Origin: Caldisericia bacterium
GTDB lineage: Bacteria > Caldisericota > Caldisericia > B22-G15
NCBI GenBank assembly: GCA_030018355.1
Contig: JASEFN010000003.1
Span: 47,631 to 83,938 of the forward strand
Direction of reading: 5' to 3'
Length of the DNA: 36,308 bases
How positions within the stretch are numbered: position 1 is the stretch's first letter; each line of letters begins with the position of its first letter. A program made the translations under genes and the position numbers. Under the pieces are notes generated by a model. It was not told the origin of the DNA, ran no database searches, and saw only the letters and a list, made by a program, of their open reading frames with translations. Shown here piece after piece: positions 8,361 through 17,200 of the stretch.

Positions 8361-8561
8361 TTAACCTCCTAAACCAAGTAGTTTTTTTACAAGATTTCTA
8401 TCTTCTTTAGAAACTTCTTTATACCTCAACTGTTTCACCTTTTTTCTTGAACTTTTCTTTTCAAGGTGGTGTGAATGTCCAGTTCTATTTCTTAATATTT
8501 TTCCAGTTGCAGTTATTTTAAACCTCTTCTTTGCTGTTTTCGGTAACTTTATCTTGGGCAT
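8361..8561 (-). CDS. rpmI: 50S ribosomal protein L35
   Basis: 66 residues, typical for L35. MPKIKLPKTAKKRFKITATG and the basic SHHLEKKSSRKKVKQLR stretch identify it. Its AAGGAGGT site and start lie inside the 3' end of infC, giving a 44-nt overlap and probable translational coupling. Confidence 0.97.
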   Translation of the reverse strand: MPKIKLPKTAKKRFKITATGKILRNRTGHSHHLEKKSSRKKVKQLRYKEVSKEDRNLVKKLLGLGG

Positions 8562-9087
8562 CTTTTAAACCTCCTTTTTTGATTGGACCTATTAGACACT
8601 CTATTTTTTTACCCTGAAAGAATGGCTCCTTTTCAACCATTCCAACAGGTGATAACTCTTTTATAACTTCATTAATAATTTCAAACCCTTTATCCTTATA
8701 TGAGAGTTCCCTTCCCCTAAAAATTACACTAACCTTAACCTTATCACCATCAATAAGCCAATCTTTTGCATTTTTAATTTTATACTCTAGATCACCCTTT
8801 CCTATAAATGGTCTTAACTCAAGATTTTTAACATCAAAAGTAACCTGTTTCTTTTTGGCTTCTTTTTTCTTTTTAGTCATCTCATACTTAAATTTTCCAT
8901 AATCCAGAATTTTACAAACTGGAGGATTAGCATCTGGATTGATTTCAACAAGATCAAGTCCTTTATCTTCTGCTATTTGTAATGCTTCTTGAATTGGATA
9001 AATGCCTAACTGTTTACCATCACTATCTATAAGTCTCACCTCTTTTGCCTTAATCGCCCTATTAACTCTAAGAGAAAACTCTTTAAT
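8518..9087 (-). CDS. infC: Translation initiation factor IF-3, probable AUU start
   Basis: IF-3 binds the 30S subunit and checks the start codon. The N domain (VRLIDSDGKQLGIYPIQEAL), the linker rich in KKKKEAKKKQ and the C domain (EYKIKNAKDWLIDGDKVKVS, ending near KIECLIGPI) are clear. The first ATG/GTG/TTG in frame is a GTG at 9039, which would cut off part of the conserved N-terminus (VNRAIKAKEVRLI) and has no good ribosome-binding site. The frame is open up to a TGA at 9094-9096. The only sensible start between is ATT at 9085-9087, 9 nt after a strong AGGGGGG. AUU is the known start of infC in E. coli, where IF-3 represses its own translation. The product would be 189 residues. Confidence 0.93.
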   Translation of the reverse strand: MKEFSLRVNRAIKAKEVRLIDSDGKQLGIYPIQEALQIAEDKGLDLVEINPDANPPVCKILDYGKFKYEMTKKKKEAKKKQVTFDVKNLELRPFIGKGDLEYKIKNAKDWLIDGDKVKVSVIFRGRELSYKDKGFEIINEVIKELSPVGMVEKEPFFQGKKIECLIGPIKKGGLKDAQDKVTENSKEEV

Positions 9088-9105
9088 GGTAAATCACCCC
9101 CCTCT
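9085..9105 (-). promoter_or_regulatory. infC ribosome-binding site and AUU start
   Basis: On the minus strand GAGGGGGGTGA is followed after TTTACC by ATT. This is the strongest Shine-Dalgarno match near the gene and sits at correct spacing only for the ATT codon. A rare start codon discriminated against by IF-3 itself would give autogenous control. Confidence 0.8.
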
Positions 9106-9114
9106 TTTTTTCTC

Positions 9115-11031
9115 TCACTTTTTCTCTAATACCTCCTTTTTAAGTTTTTCTAAAATTGTATCTAAATCAAACATACCTAAATTTCCTTCGCCTTTCTTTC
9201 TAACAGAGATCATTTCTTTTTCTTTTTCTTTTTTTCCTATAACAAATATATAAGGCACCTTCTCTGTTTCTCCTCTTTTGATCTTTTCTTGAAGGTTTTC
9301 ATCAGAAAAATCAGTCTCAACTCTAAATCCATTTTCAAGAAGTTTATTATATAATAATTTTCCATAATCTTCAACATCTTGAGTAACAGTTATAAGTTTT
9401 ATTTGAACAGGTGATAGCCAAAGAGGGAAGTTTCCTGCATAATTTTCAATAAGTGCACCAAAGAATCTTTCAATTGAACCAAGAACAACTCTATGTATCA
9501 TTACAGGTGTATATTCTCTACCATCTTTACCCATATATTTTAAGTTAAACCTCTGAGGTAGATTGAAATCGACTTGAATTGTTGGGCCTTGCCATAATCT
9601 ATCTAATGAATCTTTAAGTTTTATGTCAATTTTTGGACCATAAAATACACCCTCACCTGGATCAATTTTATAATCTACACCCTTATCTTCAAGCGCTTTT
9701 TTAAGTGCTTCTGTTGCTTTATCCCAAAGTTCTAGTGTTCCCACATATTTTTCTGGTCTGGTTGACAAAAATATTTCAAAATTTCTAAATCCAAATGTAT
9801 TCATCATATAAAGAGCAAAATCTAAAACACCAATTATTTCATCTTCTAGTTGCTCTTCAGTGCAAAATATATGAGCATCATCTTGAGTAAATCCTCTTAC
9901 TCTTAAAAGTCCATGAAGAACTCCAGATCTTTCATATCTATATACAGTTCCTAGTTCAAAAAATCTTAAAGGTAACTCTTTATAACTTCTTGTTTTTGAT
10001 TTATAAATCAAAATGTGTCCTGGGCAATTCATTGGCTTTACAAGATATTGGACATCTTCAATATTTATTCCTGTGAACATATTTTCTTTATAATATGACA
10101 TATGACCAGATATTTCCCAAAGTTTTTCTCTATAAATATGTGGGGTATAAACAAATTGATAACCTCTTTTTAAATGTTCCTCTCTTTCAAAATCTTCAAT
10201 TATTTTTCTTATCATTGCTCCCTTTGGATGGAAAAATATTAAACCTGGCCCAGCTTCGTCTGGATGAATGCTAAAAAGATCTAACTCTTTTCCTAATCTT
10301 CTATGATCTCTTTTCTCAATTTCTTTTAATCTTTCTAGATAATTTGTTAAAGACTCCTCATCAAAAAATGATGTTCCATAAATTCTTTGTAAAACTTCCC
10401 TTTTTTCGTCACCTTTCCAATAACTTGATGAAGATGATAAAAGTTTGAAGTGCTTTATAAAACTTGTATTTGGAAGGTGTGGTCCTTTGCATAGATCAAT
10501 AAATTCACCAACTTTATAAATTGATACAAAATCATCTTCAATTTCATCTATAAGTTCAAGTTTAAATTTCTCATCCTTAAACAAATTTCTTGCAGTTTCT
10601 TTATCAATTTGCTCTCTTTCAAATGGAAGAGTGATTTTTAAAATTTCTTTCATTCTGTTTTCTATTCTTTCTAAATCTTCAGGAGTGAATGGGTTATCAA
10701 CTAAAAAATCATAATAAAAACCATTTTTTATCGAAGGTCCAATTCCAAGAAGTGCATTTTTAAATAGAGATTTAACAGCATATGCAAGAATGTGAGATGT
10801 TGAGTGATTTAAAATATCAAGTGCCTCAGGCTCTTGGAGTTTCAGAAATTTTATCTTATCACCCTTTTTTGGAATATAATAAAAGTCAACAATTTCATTA
10901 TCATTAACCAATGCACCAACAAATTGTGAATTACTATTTAATAGTAAAACGTTTAGCAAATGAAAAAGATTTTCACCTTCTTCAATTTGAAAATTTTCAT
11001 TCAAGTTTTCAACAAAAATATCTATTTTCAT
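9115..11031 (-). CDS. thrS: Threonyl-tRNA synthetase
   Basis: 638 residues from the ATG at 11031 behind AAAGGTGA. The longer reading to 11103 runs through a tRNA gene and is false. An N-terminal TGS domain (about 1-65) is followed by the editing domain (HSTSHILAYAVK, DLCKGPHLPNT). The class II catalytic core has the zinc ligands in KPMNCPGHILIYKS, DDAHIFC and MIHRVVLGSIERF. The anticodon-binding domain closes the protein (SPVQIKLITVTQDVEDYGKL). The enzyme charges tRNA-Thr and edits mischarged Ser. It is full length with all key residues. It lies 27 nt after tRNA-Val and ahead of infC, the classical thrS-infC-rpmI-rplT order. There is no T-box leader. Confidence 0.97.
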   Translation of the reverse strand: MKIDIFVENLNENFQIEEGENLFHLLNVLLLNSNSQFVGALVNDNEIVDFYYIPKKGDKIKFLKLQEPEALDILNHSTSHILAYAVKSLFKNALLGIGPSIKNGFYYDFLVDNPFTPEDLERIENRMKEILKITLPFEREQIDKETARNLFKDEKFKLELIDEIEDDFVSIYKVGEFIDLCKGPHLPNTSFIKHFKLLSSSSSYWKGDEKREVLQRIYGTSFFDEESLTNYLERLKEIEKRDHRRLGKELDLFSIHPDEAGPGLIFFHPKGAMIRKIIEDFEREEHLKRGYQFVYTPHIYREKLWEISGHMSYYKENMFTGINIEDVQYLVKPMNCPGHILIYKSKTRSYKELPLRFFELGTVYRYERSGVLHGLLRVRGFTQDDAHIFCTEEQLEDEIIGVLDFALYMMNTFGFRNFEIFLSTRPEKYVGTLELWDKATEALKKALEDKGVDYKIDPGEGVFYGPKIDIKLKDSLDRLWQGPTIQVDFNLPQRFNLKYMGKDGREYTPVMIHRVVLGSIERFFGALIENYAGNFPLWLSPVQIKLITVTQDVEDYGKLLYNKLLENGFRVETDFSDENLQEKIKRGETEKVPYIFVIGKKEKEKEMISVRKKGEGNLGMFDLDTILEKLKKEVLEKK

Positions 11032-11058
11032 AGGTTTCACCTTTAAAAAAATAAAAAA
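11032..11058 (-). promoter_or_regulatory. U-rich leader between tRNA-Val and thrS
   Basis: On the minus strand the tRNA CCA is followed at once by TTTTTTATTTTTTT, then the thrS ribosome-binding site AAAGGTGA. The T-tract next to a stable RNA fold could end tRNA transcripts or allow partial read-through into thrS. Confidence 0.45.
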
Positions 11059-11133
11059 TGGTGGGCGATGGTGGACTCGAACCACCGACCTCTTCGGTGT
11101 CAACGAAGCGTTCTACCTCTGAACTAACCGCCC
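11059..11133 (-). tRNA. tRNA-Val (anticodon GAC), CCA encoded
   Basis: A complete cloverleaf can be drawn: acceptor GGGCGGT/ATCGCCC (one G-U), D stem GTTC/GAAC, anticodon stem CTTCG/CGAAG with loop TTGACAC (anticodon GAC), variable loop AGGTC, T stem GGTGG/CCACC with loop TTCGAGT, discriminator A and genomic CCA. Total 75 nt. It reads Val GUC/GUU codons. It is immediately followed by a U-rich leader and thrS. Confidence 0.96.
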
Positions 11134-11147
11134 ACTCTATAGTTATA

Positions 11148-11172
11148 TTATATTATTTTGTCTTTTTGTCAA
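11148..11172 (-). promoter_or_regulatory. Probable promoter of tRNA-Val/thrS operon
   Basis: A perfect TTGACA (complement of 11167-11172) is followed by an A/T-rich stretch with overlapping -10 candidates TAATAT (spacer 16), TATAAT (spacer 14) and TATAAC (spacer 19). The transcript would start a few bases before the tRNA 5' end at 11133. Confidence 0.6.
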
Positions 11173-11197
11173 GATAGATTTAATCCTAAATTTAATA

Positions 11198-11203
11198 TAT
11201 AAT
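11198..11203 (+). promoter_or_regulatory. Possible -10 box for the PQQ/stalk gene
   Basis: TATAAT lies 24 nt before the ATG at 11228, with GGAGGT between. No convincing -35 hexamer is present, so this is tentative. Confidence 0.35.
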
Positions 11204-11227
11204 TAAAAAAAATTATGGAGGTAAATT

Positions 11228-13648
11228 ATGAAAAAAATTTTAACAATCATTTTAATTTTTATAATTTTTCTATCCTTTAAATTATGGGCTAAAGGAGAGA
11301 CTGAATGGAATACATATAGAGGTAATAATTTAAGATGGGGCTATGGTGAATCGAATTTCTCTCCACCTTTAATGGAAGGGGCTTATTATATTGGAAATGC
11401 TACTTTTACATCTCCAATATATGCGGATGGTAAAATTTTTGTTGGTTCAGGAGATAAAAATTTATACTGTTTTGATGAAGAGACACTAAAGCCTCTATGG
11501 ACATATGAAACAGATGGAGCAATAATTGGTGCACCTGCGTATGATGATGGAAAAATTTATTTTGGAACTGTTGATGGATATTTTTTCTGTCTTGATATAA
11601 CTAATCCTCAAAAATATCTTTGGAGATATAATACTTATTCAAAAATTTATACATCTCCTTTAGTTTTAGGAAATATAGTCTATTTTGGAGTAGAGACAGG
11701 GCTTGTTTATGCATTAAATAAATTTAATGGAAAAGAAGTATGGAATTCACCTTTCACAACAAATGGAAAAATTAATTCTTCAATTGCTGGAGATGATACA
11801 TCTATATTCTTTATTTCTCAAGACGGATATTTATATGCAGTTCATCCATTAACTGGTGAATTATTATGGAAAAGAACAGTTGGTCCAAATGTTAAAGCAA
11901 CACCAGTTATAAAAGGTAATTATGTTTATATTTTGAACTTTCAAGGACAACTTTTAGCAATAAATAGATTAACTCGAAATCAAGATTGGTACTACTCTTT
12001 AAATCAAGATACAACCACTACACCAGCAATTTCTGGTGATCTTGCAATAGTTGTTGGAAATAATGGAAGGGTAGCCTGTGTTGATTTAAAAACTGGAAAA
12101 GCAAGATGGGAGAAAAGTTTGGGAGGCAAGTTTGATACTTCACCTGTTGTTACAGATAGATATATTTTTATTGGAGACAACTCATCAACTTTATATATGT
12201 TATCAATTGAGAATGGAACAACTCTATGGTTTACAAAATATGAAAAAGGTTTTTATAATGATTTTTGTATTCAAAATAATAAATTATATACACCCATGCT
12301 TGATAATTCATTAAGATATTTTATTTCTCAACCTCCACCATTTTTGACAGTTGAACCATTAACTCTTGATTTTGGAGAAGTTGATGTAAACTCAAAAAAA
12401 ACTTTAAGTTTTATAATAAAAAATAAAGGAGGAGGAACCTTAACTGGTAAAATTTCTGCTGAGAATTTCTATTGGATTAAAGTTTTTCCAACAGAATTTT
12501 CTGCAAATGAGGTTATAGTTAATGTAACAGTAGATACAACAGGATTTTCTATGGAAACAGAATATAAAGGCAAAATCATTATTAAGTCAAATGGAGGAGA
12601 TGCTGAGGTTTCTGTTATACTAAAGACAAAAAGTTTACCACCAAAGTTAAGTGTTACTCCTAAACTAATTGATTATGGAAATATAAATAAAGGAGATAAA
12701 AAAGTTATTCAGATTCAAATTAAAAATTTAGGTGGAGGAAAACTATTTGGTACACTTTCAACTGATGTTAATTGGATTCAATTTGAAACAATAAATTTTG
12801 AGGGAAATGATATAAAGGTTAATGTAACTCTTAATGCCGAAAATTTAATTGTTGGTCAAAGATATAAAGGTCTTATTTATGTTGAATCAAATGGAGGGAA
12901 AGAAACAATAGAAATTTATATAAATGTGGTTGAACCCAATCCAATTCTTTTTGTTGATACAAACACATTAAATTTTGGAGAGGTTAAAAAGGGTGATTCA
13001 CCATCAAAAATATTTGTAATTTCAAATAAAGGTGGTGGAACACTGAGTGGAACAATTTCAACATTGGATGATTTTATTATTTTAAGTACAAAAACATTTT
13101 CTGGAAATGAAGTTAGAGTAACAGTTACACTTAAAACAGATAACCTCATTGAAGACAAATTATATGTTGGAAAAATTGAAATTAACACACAATGGGGTAA
13201 GGCGACCATTGAAGTTTATGTAAAGATATTGAAGAGAGAAGAAACAGTTCAAAAAGTAGTCATAATTTTACAAATTGGAAATAAAGTTATATATGTAAAC
13301 AATCAACCACAAATTATTGATGTCCCACCACAGATAATTGAAGGAAGAACTCTTCTTCCAATAAGATATGTAGTTGAGCCACTTGGTGCAAAAATTTTCT
13401 GGGATGATGTTGAAAAAAGAGTAACAATTGAATTTAAAGATATTACTATAGATCTATGGATTGGAAAAGCACTAGCAAAAGTTAATGGTAAGGAAACTCC
13501 AATTGATCCAAATAATCCAAAAGTAGTACCTATGATTATTAAAGGAAGAACAATGCTTCCTGTAAGATTTGTTGCAGAAAATTTAGGTTGTAAAGTGGAT
13601 TGGGATGGAGCAACAAAAACTATAACAATAACATATCCTAAAGATTAA
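11228..13648 (+). CDS. Secreted PQQ-type propeller with Ig-like repeats and stalk domain
   Basis: 806 residues, ATG behind GGAGGT. Residues 1-21 are a signal peptide. About 25-375 form a PQQ-like beta-propeller with repeated blades (GKIFVGSGDKNLYCFD, GKIYFGTVDGYFFCLD, GDLAIVVGNNGRVACVD). About 376-675 hold three ~95-residue Ig-like repeats, each opening with LxxxLDFGEV-like strands and a NKGGGTLxG turn, similar to choice-of-anchor/ASPM-Hydin type domains. Residues 676-806 are a stalk domain (copper amine oxidase N-terminal-like) with GRTLLPIRYVVEPLGAKI and GRTMLPVRFVAENLGCKV, closely matching the C-terminus of the FN3 protein at 586-3924. There is no dehydrogenase motif set, so quinone enzyme activity is unlikely; a surface binding or assembly scaffold (BamB-like fold) is more plausible. 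Confidence 0.85.
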   Translation: MKKILTIILIFIIFLSFKLWAKGETEWNTYRGNNLRWGYGESNFSPPLMEGAYYIGNATFTSPIYADGKIFVGSGDKNLYCFDEETLKPLWTYETDGAIIGAPAYDDGKIYFGTVDGYFFCLDITNPQKYLWRYNTYSKIYTSPLVLGNIVYFGVETGLVYALNKFNGKEVWNSPFTTNGKINSSIAGDDTSIFFISQDGYLYAVHPLTGELLWKRTVGPNVKATPVIKGNYVYILNFQGQLLAINRLTRNQDWYYSLNQDTTTTPAISGDLAIVVGNNGRVACVDLKTGKARWEKSLGGKFDTSPVVTDRYIFIGDNSSTLYMLSIENGTTLWFTKYEKGFYNDFCIQNNKLYTPMLDNSLRYFISQPPPFLTVEPLTLDFGEVDVNSKKTLSFIIKNKGGGTLTGKISAENFYWIKVFPTEFSANEVIVNVTVDTTGFSMETEYKGKIIIKSNGGDAEVSVILKTKSLPPKLSVTPKLIDYGNINKGDKKVIQIQIKNLGGGKLFGTLSTDVNWIQFETINFEGNDIKVNVTLNAENLIVGQRYKGLIYVESNGGKETIEIYINVVEPNPILFVDTNTLNFGEVKKGDSPSKIFVISNKGGGTLSGTISTLDDFIILSTKTFSGNEVRVTVTLKTDNLIEDKLYVGKIEINTQWGKATIEVYVKILKREETVQKVVIILQIGNKVIYVNNQPQIIDVPPQIIEGRTLLPIRYVVEPLGAKIFWDDVEKRVTIEFKDITIDLWIGKALAKVNGKETPIDPNNPKVVPMIIKGRTMLPVRFVAENLGCKVDWDGATKTITITYPKD

Positions 13649-13681
13649 AACAAAATTAATTAATGTATCGATTTTTCTCTA

Positions 13682-13709
13682 TTGACAAAAAGAAATGATT
13701 ATATAAAAT
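13682..13709 (+). promoter_or_regulatory. Sigma-70-type promoter of grpE-dnaK-dnaJ
   Basis: TTGACA at 13682-13687 and TAAAAT at 13704-13709, spacer 16. Transcription would start about 13716, just upstream of the CIRCE operator. Confidence 0.7.
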
Positions 13710-13720
13710 TTATATTTAGG

Positions 13721-13747
13721 TTAGCACTCTATGTTTAAGAGTGCTAA
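13721..13747 (+). promoter_or_regulatory. CIRCE operator (HrcA binding site)
   Basis: TTAGCACTC, a 9-nt spacer, then GAGTGCTAA: a perfect match to the CIRCE inverted repeat. It lies at the start of the mRNA, between promoter and grpE. HrcA binding here represses heat-shock genes until heat titrates GroEL away (family knowledge). No hrcA gene is in the window, so the repressor is encoded elsewhere. Confidence 0.97.
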
Positions 13748-13762
13748 TTTTAAGGAGGAGAC

Positions 13763-14269
13763 ATGGAAAAAAGAGATGATTTAACATATGCTCTTTTTAA
13801 AGTTCTAAAAGAAAAAGAGGATGAATTAAGAAAGTTGAAAGAAGAGATTAAATCTTTAACTCTCCTAATTAAAAAAGAGAGGAGAGATCTCGAATATTTT
13901 CAAAAAAAATGGCAAGAAGAAGAGAAGTTGAGGGATATCAAAAATAGAGGTGAAATTATATCTTCTCTTTTACATATATATGATAGTATTGAGGGGGCCA
14001 AGAGTAAAATTAAAGATGAAAATTTATTAAACGGACTTTTATTAATAGAAAAACAATTTTTGGATTTTCTTAAAAAAGAGGGAGTAGAAGAAATTGGAAA
14101 TGTTGGAGAAAAGTTTGATCCATCCCTTCATCAAGTAATAAGTATTGATATTACAAATAAAGATGAAGAGGATGGAGTTATAAGTGAAGTTTATAGAAAA
14201 GGTTATAAGATAAAAAATTATCTTATAAGACCTGCTTATGTAAAAGTTTACAAAAAGGAGGTAAACTAA
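13763..14269 (+). CDS. grpE: GrpE nucleotide-exchange factor
   Basis: 168 residues, ATG behind AAGGAGGAG. The N-terminal half is a long charged coiled coil (about 10-60). The C-terminal beta domain has [14 protein letters not shown] and the closing [18 protein letters not shown] signature. GrpE releases ADP from DnaK and acts as a thermosensor. It is the first gene of the CIRCE-controlled operon, 1 nt ahead of dnaK; the more usual hrcA in front of grpE is absent. Confidence 0.95.
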   Translation: MEKRDDLTYALFKVLKEKEDELRKLKEEIKSLTLLIKKERRDLEYFQKKWQEEEKLRDIKNRGEIISSLLHIYDSIEGAKSKIKDENLLNGLLLIEKQFLDFLKKEGVEEIGNVGEKFDPSLHQVISIDITNKDEEDGVISEVYRKGYKIKNYLIRPAYVKVYKKEVN

Positions 14270-14270
14270 T

Positions 14271-16109
14271 ATGGGAAGAATAATAGGTATTGATCTTGGA
14301 ACATCAAATTCATGTGCTGCTGCTATAATTGGAGGAAAACCAACAATTATACCAGCTGCTGAAGGTGTTTCAATTGGTGGAAAAACAGTTCCCTCAGTTG
14401 TAGCATTCACAAAAGATGGACAACTTCTTGTTGGAGAACCAGCAAGAAGACAGATGGCACTTAATCCTGAAAGAACAATAACAGGAATAAAAAGAAAAAT
14501 GGGGACAAACTATAGAGTTAAAATTGATGATAAAGAATATACTCCAGAACAGATTTCAGCATTTATTCTTCAAAAAATAAAAAAGGATGCAGAGGCATTT
14601 CTTGGAGAAAAAGTTGAAAAAGCAGTGATTACTGTACCAGCATATTTCAATGATAACCAAAGACAAGCAACAAAAGATGCAGGAAGAATTGCAGGTCTTG
14701 AAGTAGTTAGACTTATAAATGAACCAACAGCAGCAGCATTTGCATATGGACTTAATAAAAGTGAAAAAGAGTTAAAGATTCTTGTTTTTGATTTTGGTGG
14801 TGGAACTCTTGATGTTACTATTATGGATTTTGGTGAGGGAGTTTTCCAAGTAATTTCAACAGCAGGCGATACTCAACTTGGTGGAAGAGATATGGATGAA
14901 GCACTTATGAATTATATAATTGAAGATTTCAAAAAAGAGACTAATATAGATTTATCAAAAGATCCAAAAGCACTTCCAAGATTAAGAGAAGCAGTTGAAA
15001 AGGCAAAAATTGAACTCTCAAGTGTGCTTGAAACAGAAATTAACCTTCCGTTTATAGCGATAAAAGATAATGAACCATATCACCTTGTTAAAAGAGTAAC
15101 AAGAGCACTTCTTGAGGAGTTAGTTAAACCAATTATTGAAAGATGTCGTGGACCTTTAACTCAAGCACTTGAAGATGCAAAACTTACTCCAAGAGACATT
15201 GATAATATAATTCTTGTTGGTGGTCCTACAAGAATGCCAATTGTTCAAAGATTCATTGAAAATTTCTTTGGAAAACCTGCTGAAAGAGGTGTTGATCCAA
15301 TGGAGTGTGTTGCAATGGGTGCTGCAATTCAGGCTGGAATTCTTGAGGGAAGTGTTAAACAAGAAATTGTTCTTCAAGATGTAACACCTTTAACTTTAGG
15401 AATTGAGACTCTTGGAGGAATTTTTACAAAGATGATTGATAGAAATTCACCAATTCCAATTAAAAAGACACAAATTTTTACAACTGCTCAAGATAATCAA
15501 ACATCAGTTGAAATACATATACTTCAAGGCGAAAGACCTCTTGCAAAAGATAATGTTTCTCTTGGAAGATTTATTTTAGATGGAATTCCACCAGCACCAA
15601 GAGGAGTTCCAAAAATTGAAGTAACATATGAAATTGATGAAAACGGAATTTTACATGTTACTGCAAAAGATTTAGCAACTGGAAAAAGTCAAAATATAAC
15701 CATTACTCAAGCAGTTAGACTTTCTGAAGAAGAAGTTGAAAGGATGAGAAAAGAAGCAGAAAGATTTGCAGAAGAAGATAGAAAGAGAAAAGAAGAGATT
15801 GAACTAAGAAATATGGCAGATCAACTTCTTTATACTGGAAGAAAGACAATAAAAGAGAATAGAGATAAAGTTAGTAAAGAGGTAATTGATAATGCAGAAA
15901 AGAAACTTGATGAACTTGAAAATCTTCTTAAAGAGAATAAAATAGAAGAGATAAGAAAAAAGATAGATGAAGTCAATGAAGCGCTCGCAAAAGTTGGAGA
16001 AGAAATATATAGAAAAGCAGGAACTCAAGGAAGTTCAAATGAACCACCAAAAGAGCAGGAGAAAAAAGATGATAAAGGAACAATTGATGGAGATTATGAA
16101 GTCAAGTAA
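14271..16109 (+). CDS. dnaK: Chaperone DnaK (Hsp70)
   Basis: 612 residues, full length; ATG behind AAAGGAGGT. The ATPase domain has the phosphate-1 loop [30 protein letters not shown] and [33 protein letters not shown] is a family signature. The substrate-binding domain follows the interdomain linker ([14 protein letters not shown]), and a charged helical lid ends in TIDGDYEVK, close to the usual VIDAEYEE tail. DnaK refolds and protects proteins in an ATP cycle with DnaJ and GrpE. Its stop codon overlaps the dnaJ start by 1 nt. Confidence 0.98.
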   Translation: MGRIIGIDLGTSNSCAAAIIGGKPTIIPAAEGVSIGGKTVPSVVAFTKDGQLLVGEPARRQMALNPERTITGIKRKMGTNYRVKIDDKEYTPEQISAFILQKIKKDAEAFLGEKVEKAVITVPAYFNDNQRQATKDAGRIAGLEVVRLINEPTAAAFAYGLNKSEKELKILVFDFGGGTLDVTIMDFGEGVFQVISTAGDTQLGGRDMDEALMNYIIEDFKKETNIDLSKDPKALPRLREAVEKAKIELSSVLETEINLPFIAIKDNEPYHLVKRVTRALLEELVKPIIERCRGPLTQALEDAKLTPRDIDNIILVGGPTRMPIVQRFIENFFGKPAERGVDPMECVAMGAAIQAGILEGSVKQEIVLQDVTPLTLGIETLGGIFTKMIDRNSPIPIKKTQIFTTAQDNQTSVEIHILQGERPLAKDNVSLGRFILDGIPPAPRGVPKIEVTYEIDENGILHVTAKDLATGKSQNITITQAVRLSEEEVERMRKEAERFAEEDRKRKEEIELRNMADQLLYTGRKTIKENRDKVSKEVIDNAEKKLDELENLLKENKIEEIRKKIDEVNEALAKVGEEIYRKAGTQGSSNEPPKEQEKKDDKGTIDGDYEVK

Positions 16110-17200
16110 TGAATAAAGATTATTATGAGATATTAGGGGTGGATAGAAATGCCACCCCTGAAGAAATAAAAAAAGCATATAGAAAACTAGTTAAGCAGTA
16201 CCATCCAGATTTAAACAAAAATAATCCTGAAGCAGCCAAAAAAATGGCTGAAATAAATGAAGCATATGAAGTTCTTTCTGATCCAGAAAAGAGAAAAAGA
16301 TACGATTTATATGGTACTGCTGAAGGTGTAGGAGATTATGCTTATCAATATACTTCAGAGTCTCCATTTAGTGACTTCTTTAGAGATTTTGATTTTGGTT
16401 TTGAAGATATTTTTGACACATTTTTTGGTGGTGGATTTACAGAAACTCGAGAGAGAAAAAGAGTTGAAAGAGGAAGTGATATATATGGAAGAATTGAAAT
16501 TGAATTAAGAGATGTTTTATATGGAAAAGATGTTGAAATTGAAGTTGAGAGAAACGAGATTTGTGATGCTTGTAATGGAAGCGGTGTTGAAAGAGGATTT
16601 AATAAAGAGAAATGCCCTACTTGTCATGGAACAGGCAAGGTAAAAAGAACTCAAAGTTCAATTTTTGGTCAATTTGTCACAATAACAACATGTCCAACTT
16701 GTAAAGGTGAAGGTGAAATAAATACACATCCTTGTAAAGTTTGTAGAGGGAGTGGAGTTGTAAAAAAGAAAAGAATTATAAAAGTAAAAATTCCACCAGG
16801 AATTGAAGATGGAATGAGAATAAGGCTTCAAGATGAAGGTAATTCATCAAAGAGTGGATTAAGAGGAGATTTATTTATTGAAGTTAAAATAAAACCACAT
16901 CCATTTATTAAAAGAAAGGGTACAGATTTAATATATGAGGCTGAGGTTCCTTTGCTTAAAGCAATTTTTGGTGGAGAGATTGAAGTGCCGTATATTGATG
17001 GAAAAAAGAGAGTTTATATTAATCCCGGAACTCAATTTAATGATGAGATAAGATTAAAAGGCGAAGGTCTTCCTTATTTAAAGGGGAGAGGAAAAGGGGA
17101 TTTTATTGTAATTGCAAAAATTAAAATTCCTAATATAAAAAATTTATCTAAAAAAGAGAAAGAACTTCTTGAAAAGTGGAAAGAATTAAATAAAGATTAA
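16109..17200 (+). CDS. dnaJ: Chaperone DnaJ (type I Hsp40)
   Basis: 363 residues. The J domain (1-68) includes the HPD motif (QYHPDLNK) that triggers DnaK ATP hydrolysis. A Gly/Phe-rich region follows ([15 protein letters not shown]). Four zinc-binding CxxCxGxG repeats ([32 protein letters not shown]) precede the C-terminal substrate domains ([17 protein letters not shown]). All type I parts are present. The start overlaps the dnaK stop (TAATG). The stop shares the tetranucleotide TTAA with the stop of the convergent membrane-protein gene. Confidence 0.98.
   Translation: MNKDYYEILGVDRNATPEEIKKAYRKLVKQYHPDLNKNNPEAAKKMAEINEAYEVLSDPEKRKRYDLYGTAEGVGDYAYQYTSESPFSDFFRDFDFGFEDIFDTFFGGGFTETRERKRVERGSDIYGRIEIELRDVLYGKDVEIEVERNEICDACNGSGVERGFNKEKCPTCHGTGKVKRTQSSIFGQFVTITTCPTCKGEGEINTHPCKVCRGSGVVKKKRIIKVKIPPGIEDGMRIRLQDEGNSSKSGLRGDLFIEVKIKPHPFIKRKGTDLIYEAEVPLLKAIFGGEIEVPYIDGKKRVYINPGTQFNDEIRLKGEGLPYLKGRGKGDFIVIAKIKIPNIKNLSKKEKELLEKWKELNKD

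Noticed and set aside
9088-9114. L20-type autoregulatory leader before infC
   Set aside because: Only 27 nt separate thrS and infC; no room for the leader pseudoknot.
11032-11103. N-terminal extension of thrS (24 extra residues beginning MTPKRSVV)
   Set aside because: It is the tRNA-Val gene read as protein; the true start at 11031 has a ribosome-binding site and gives a normal TGS domain.
11134-11227. T-box or other leader for thrS
   Set aside because: The thrS leader is only 27 nt, behind a tRNA; no specifier hairpin or T-box sequence is present.
11228-13648. PQQ-dependent dehydrogenase
   Set aside because: The propeller has PQQ-like blades but no tryptophan-docking or metal-site set, and is followed by structural Ig-like domains.
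15156-15377. Open frames antisense to dnaK, ftsZ, murB and others
   Set aside because: They are shadows of strongly conserved genes, lack ribosome-binding sites and give no recognisable protein.
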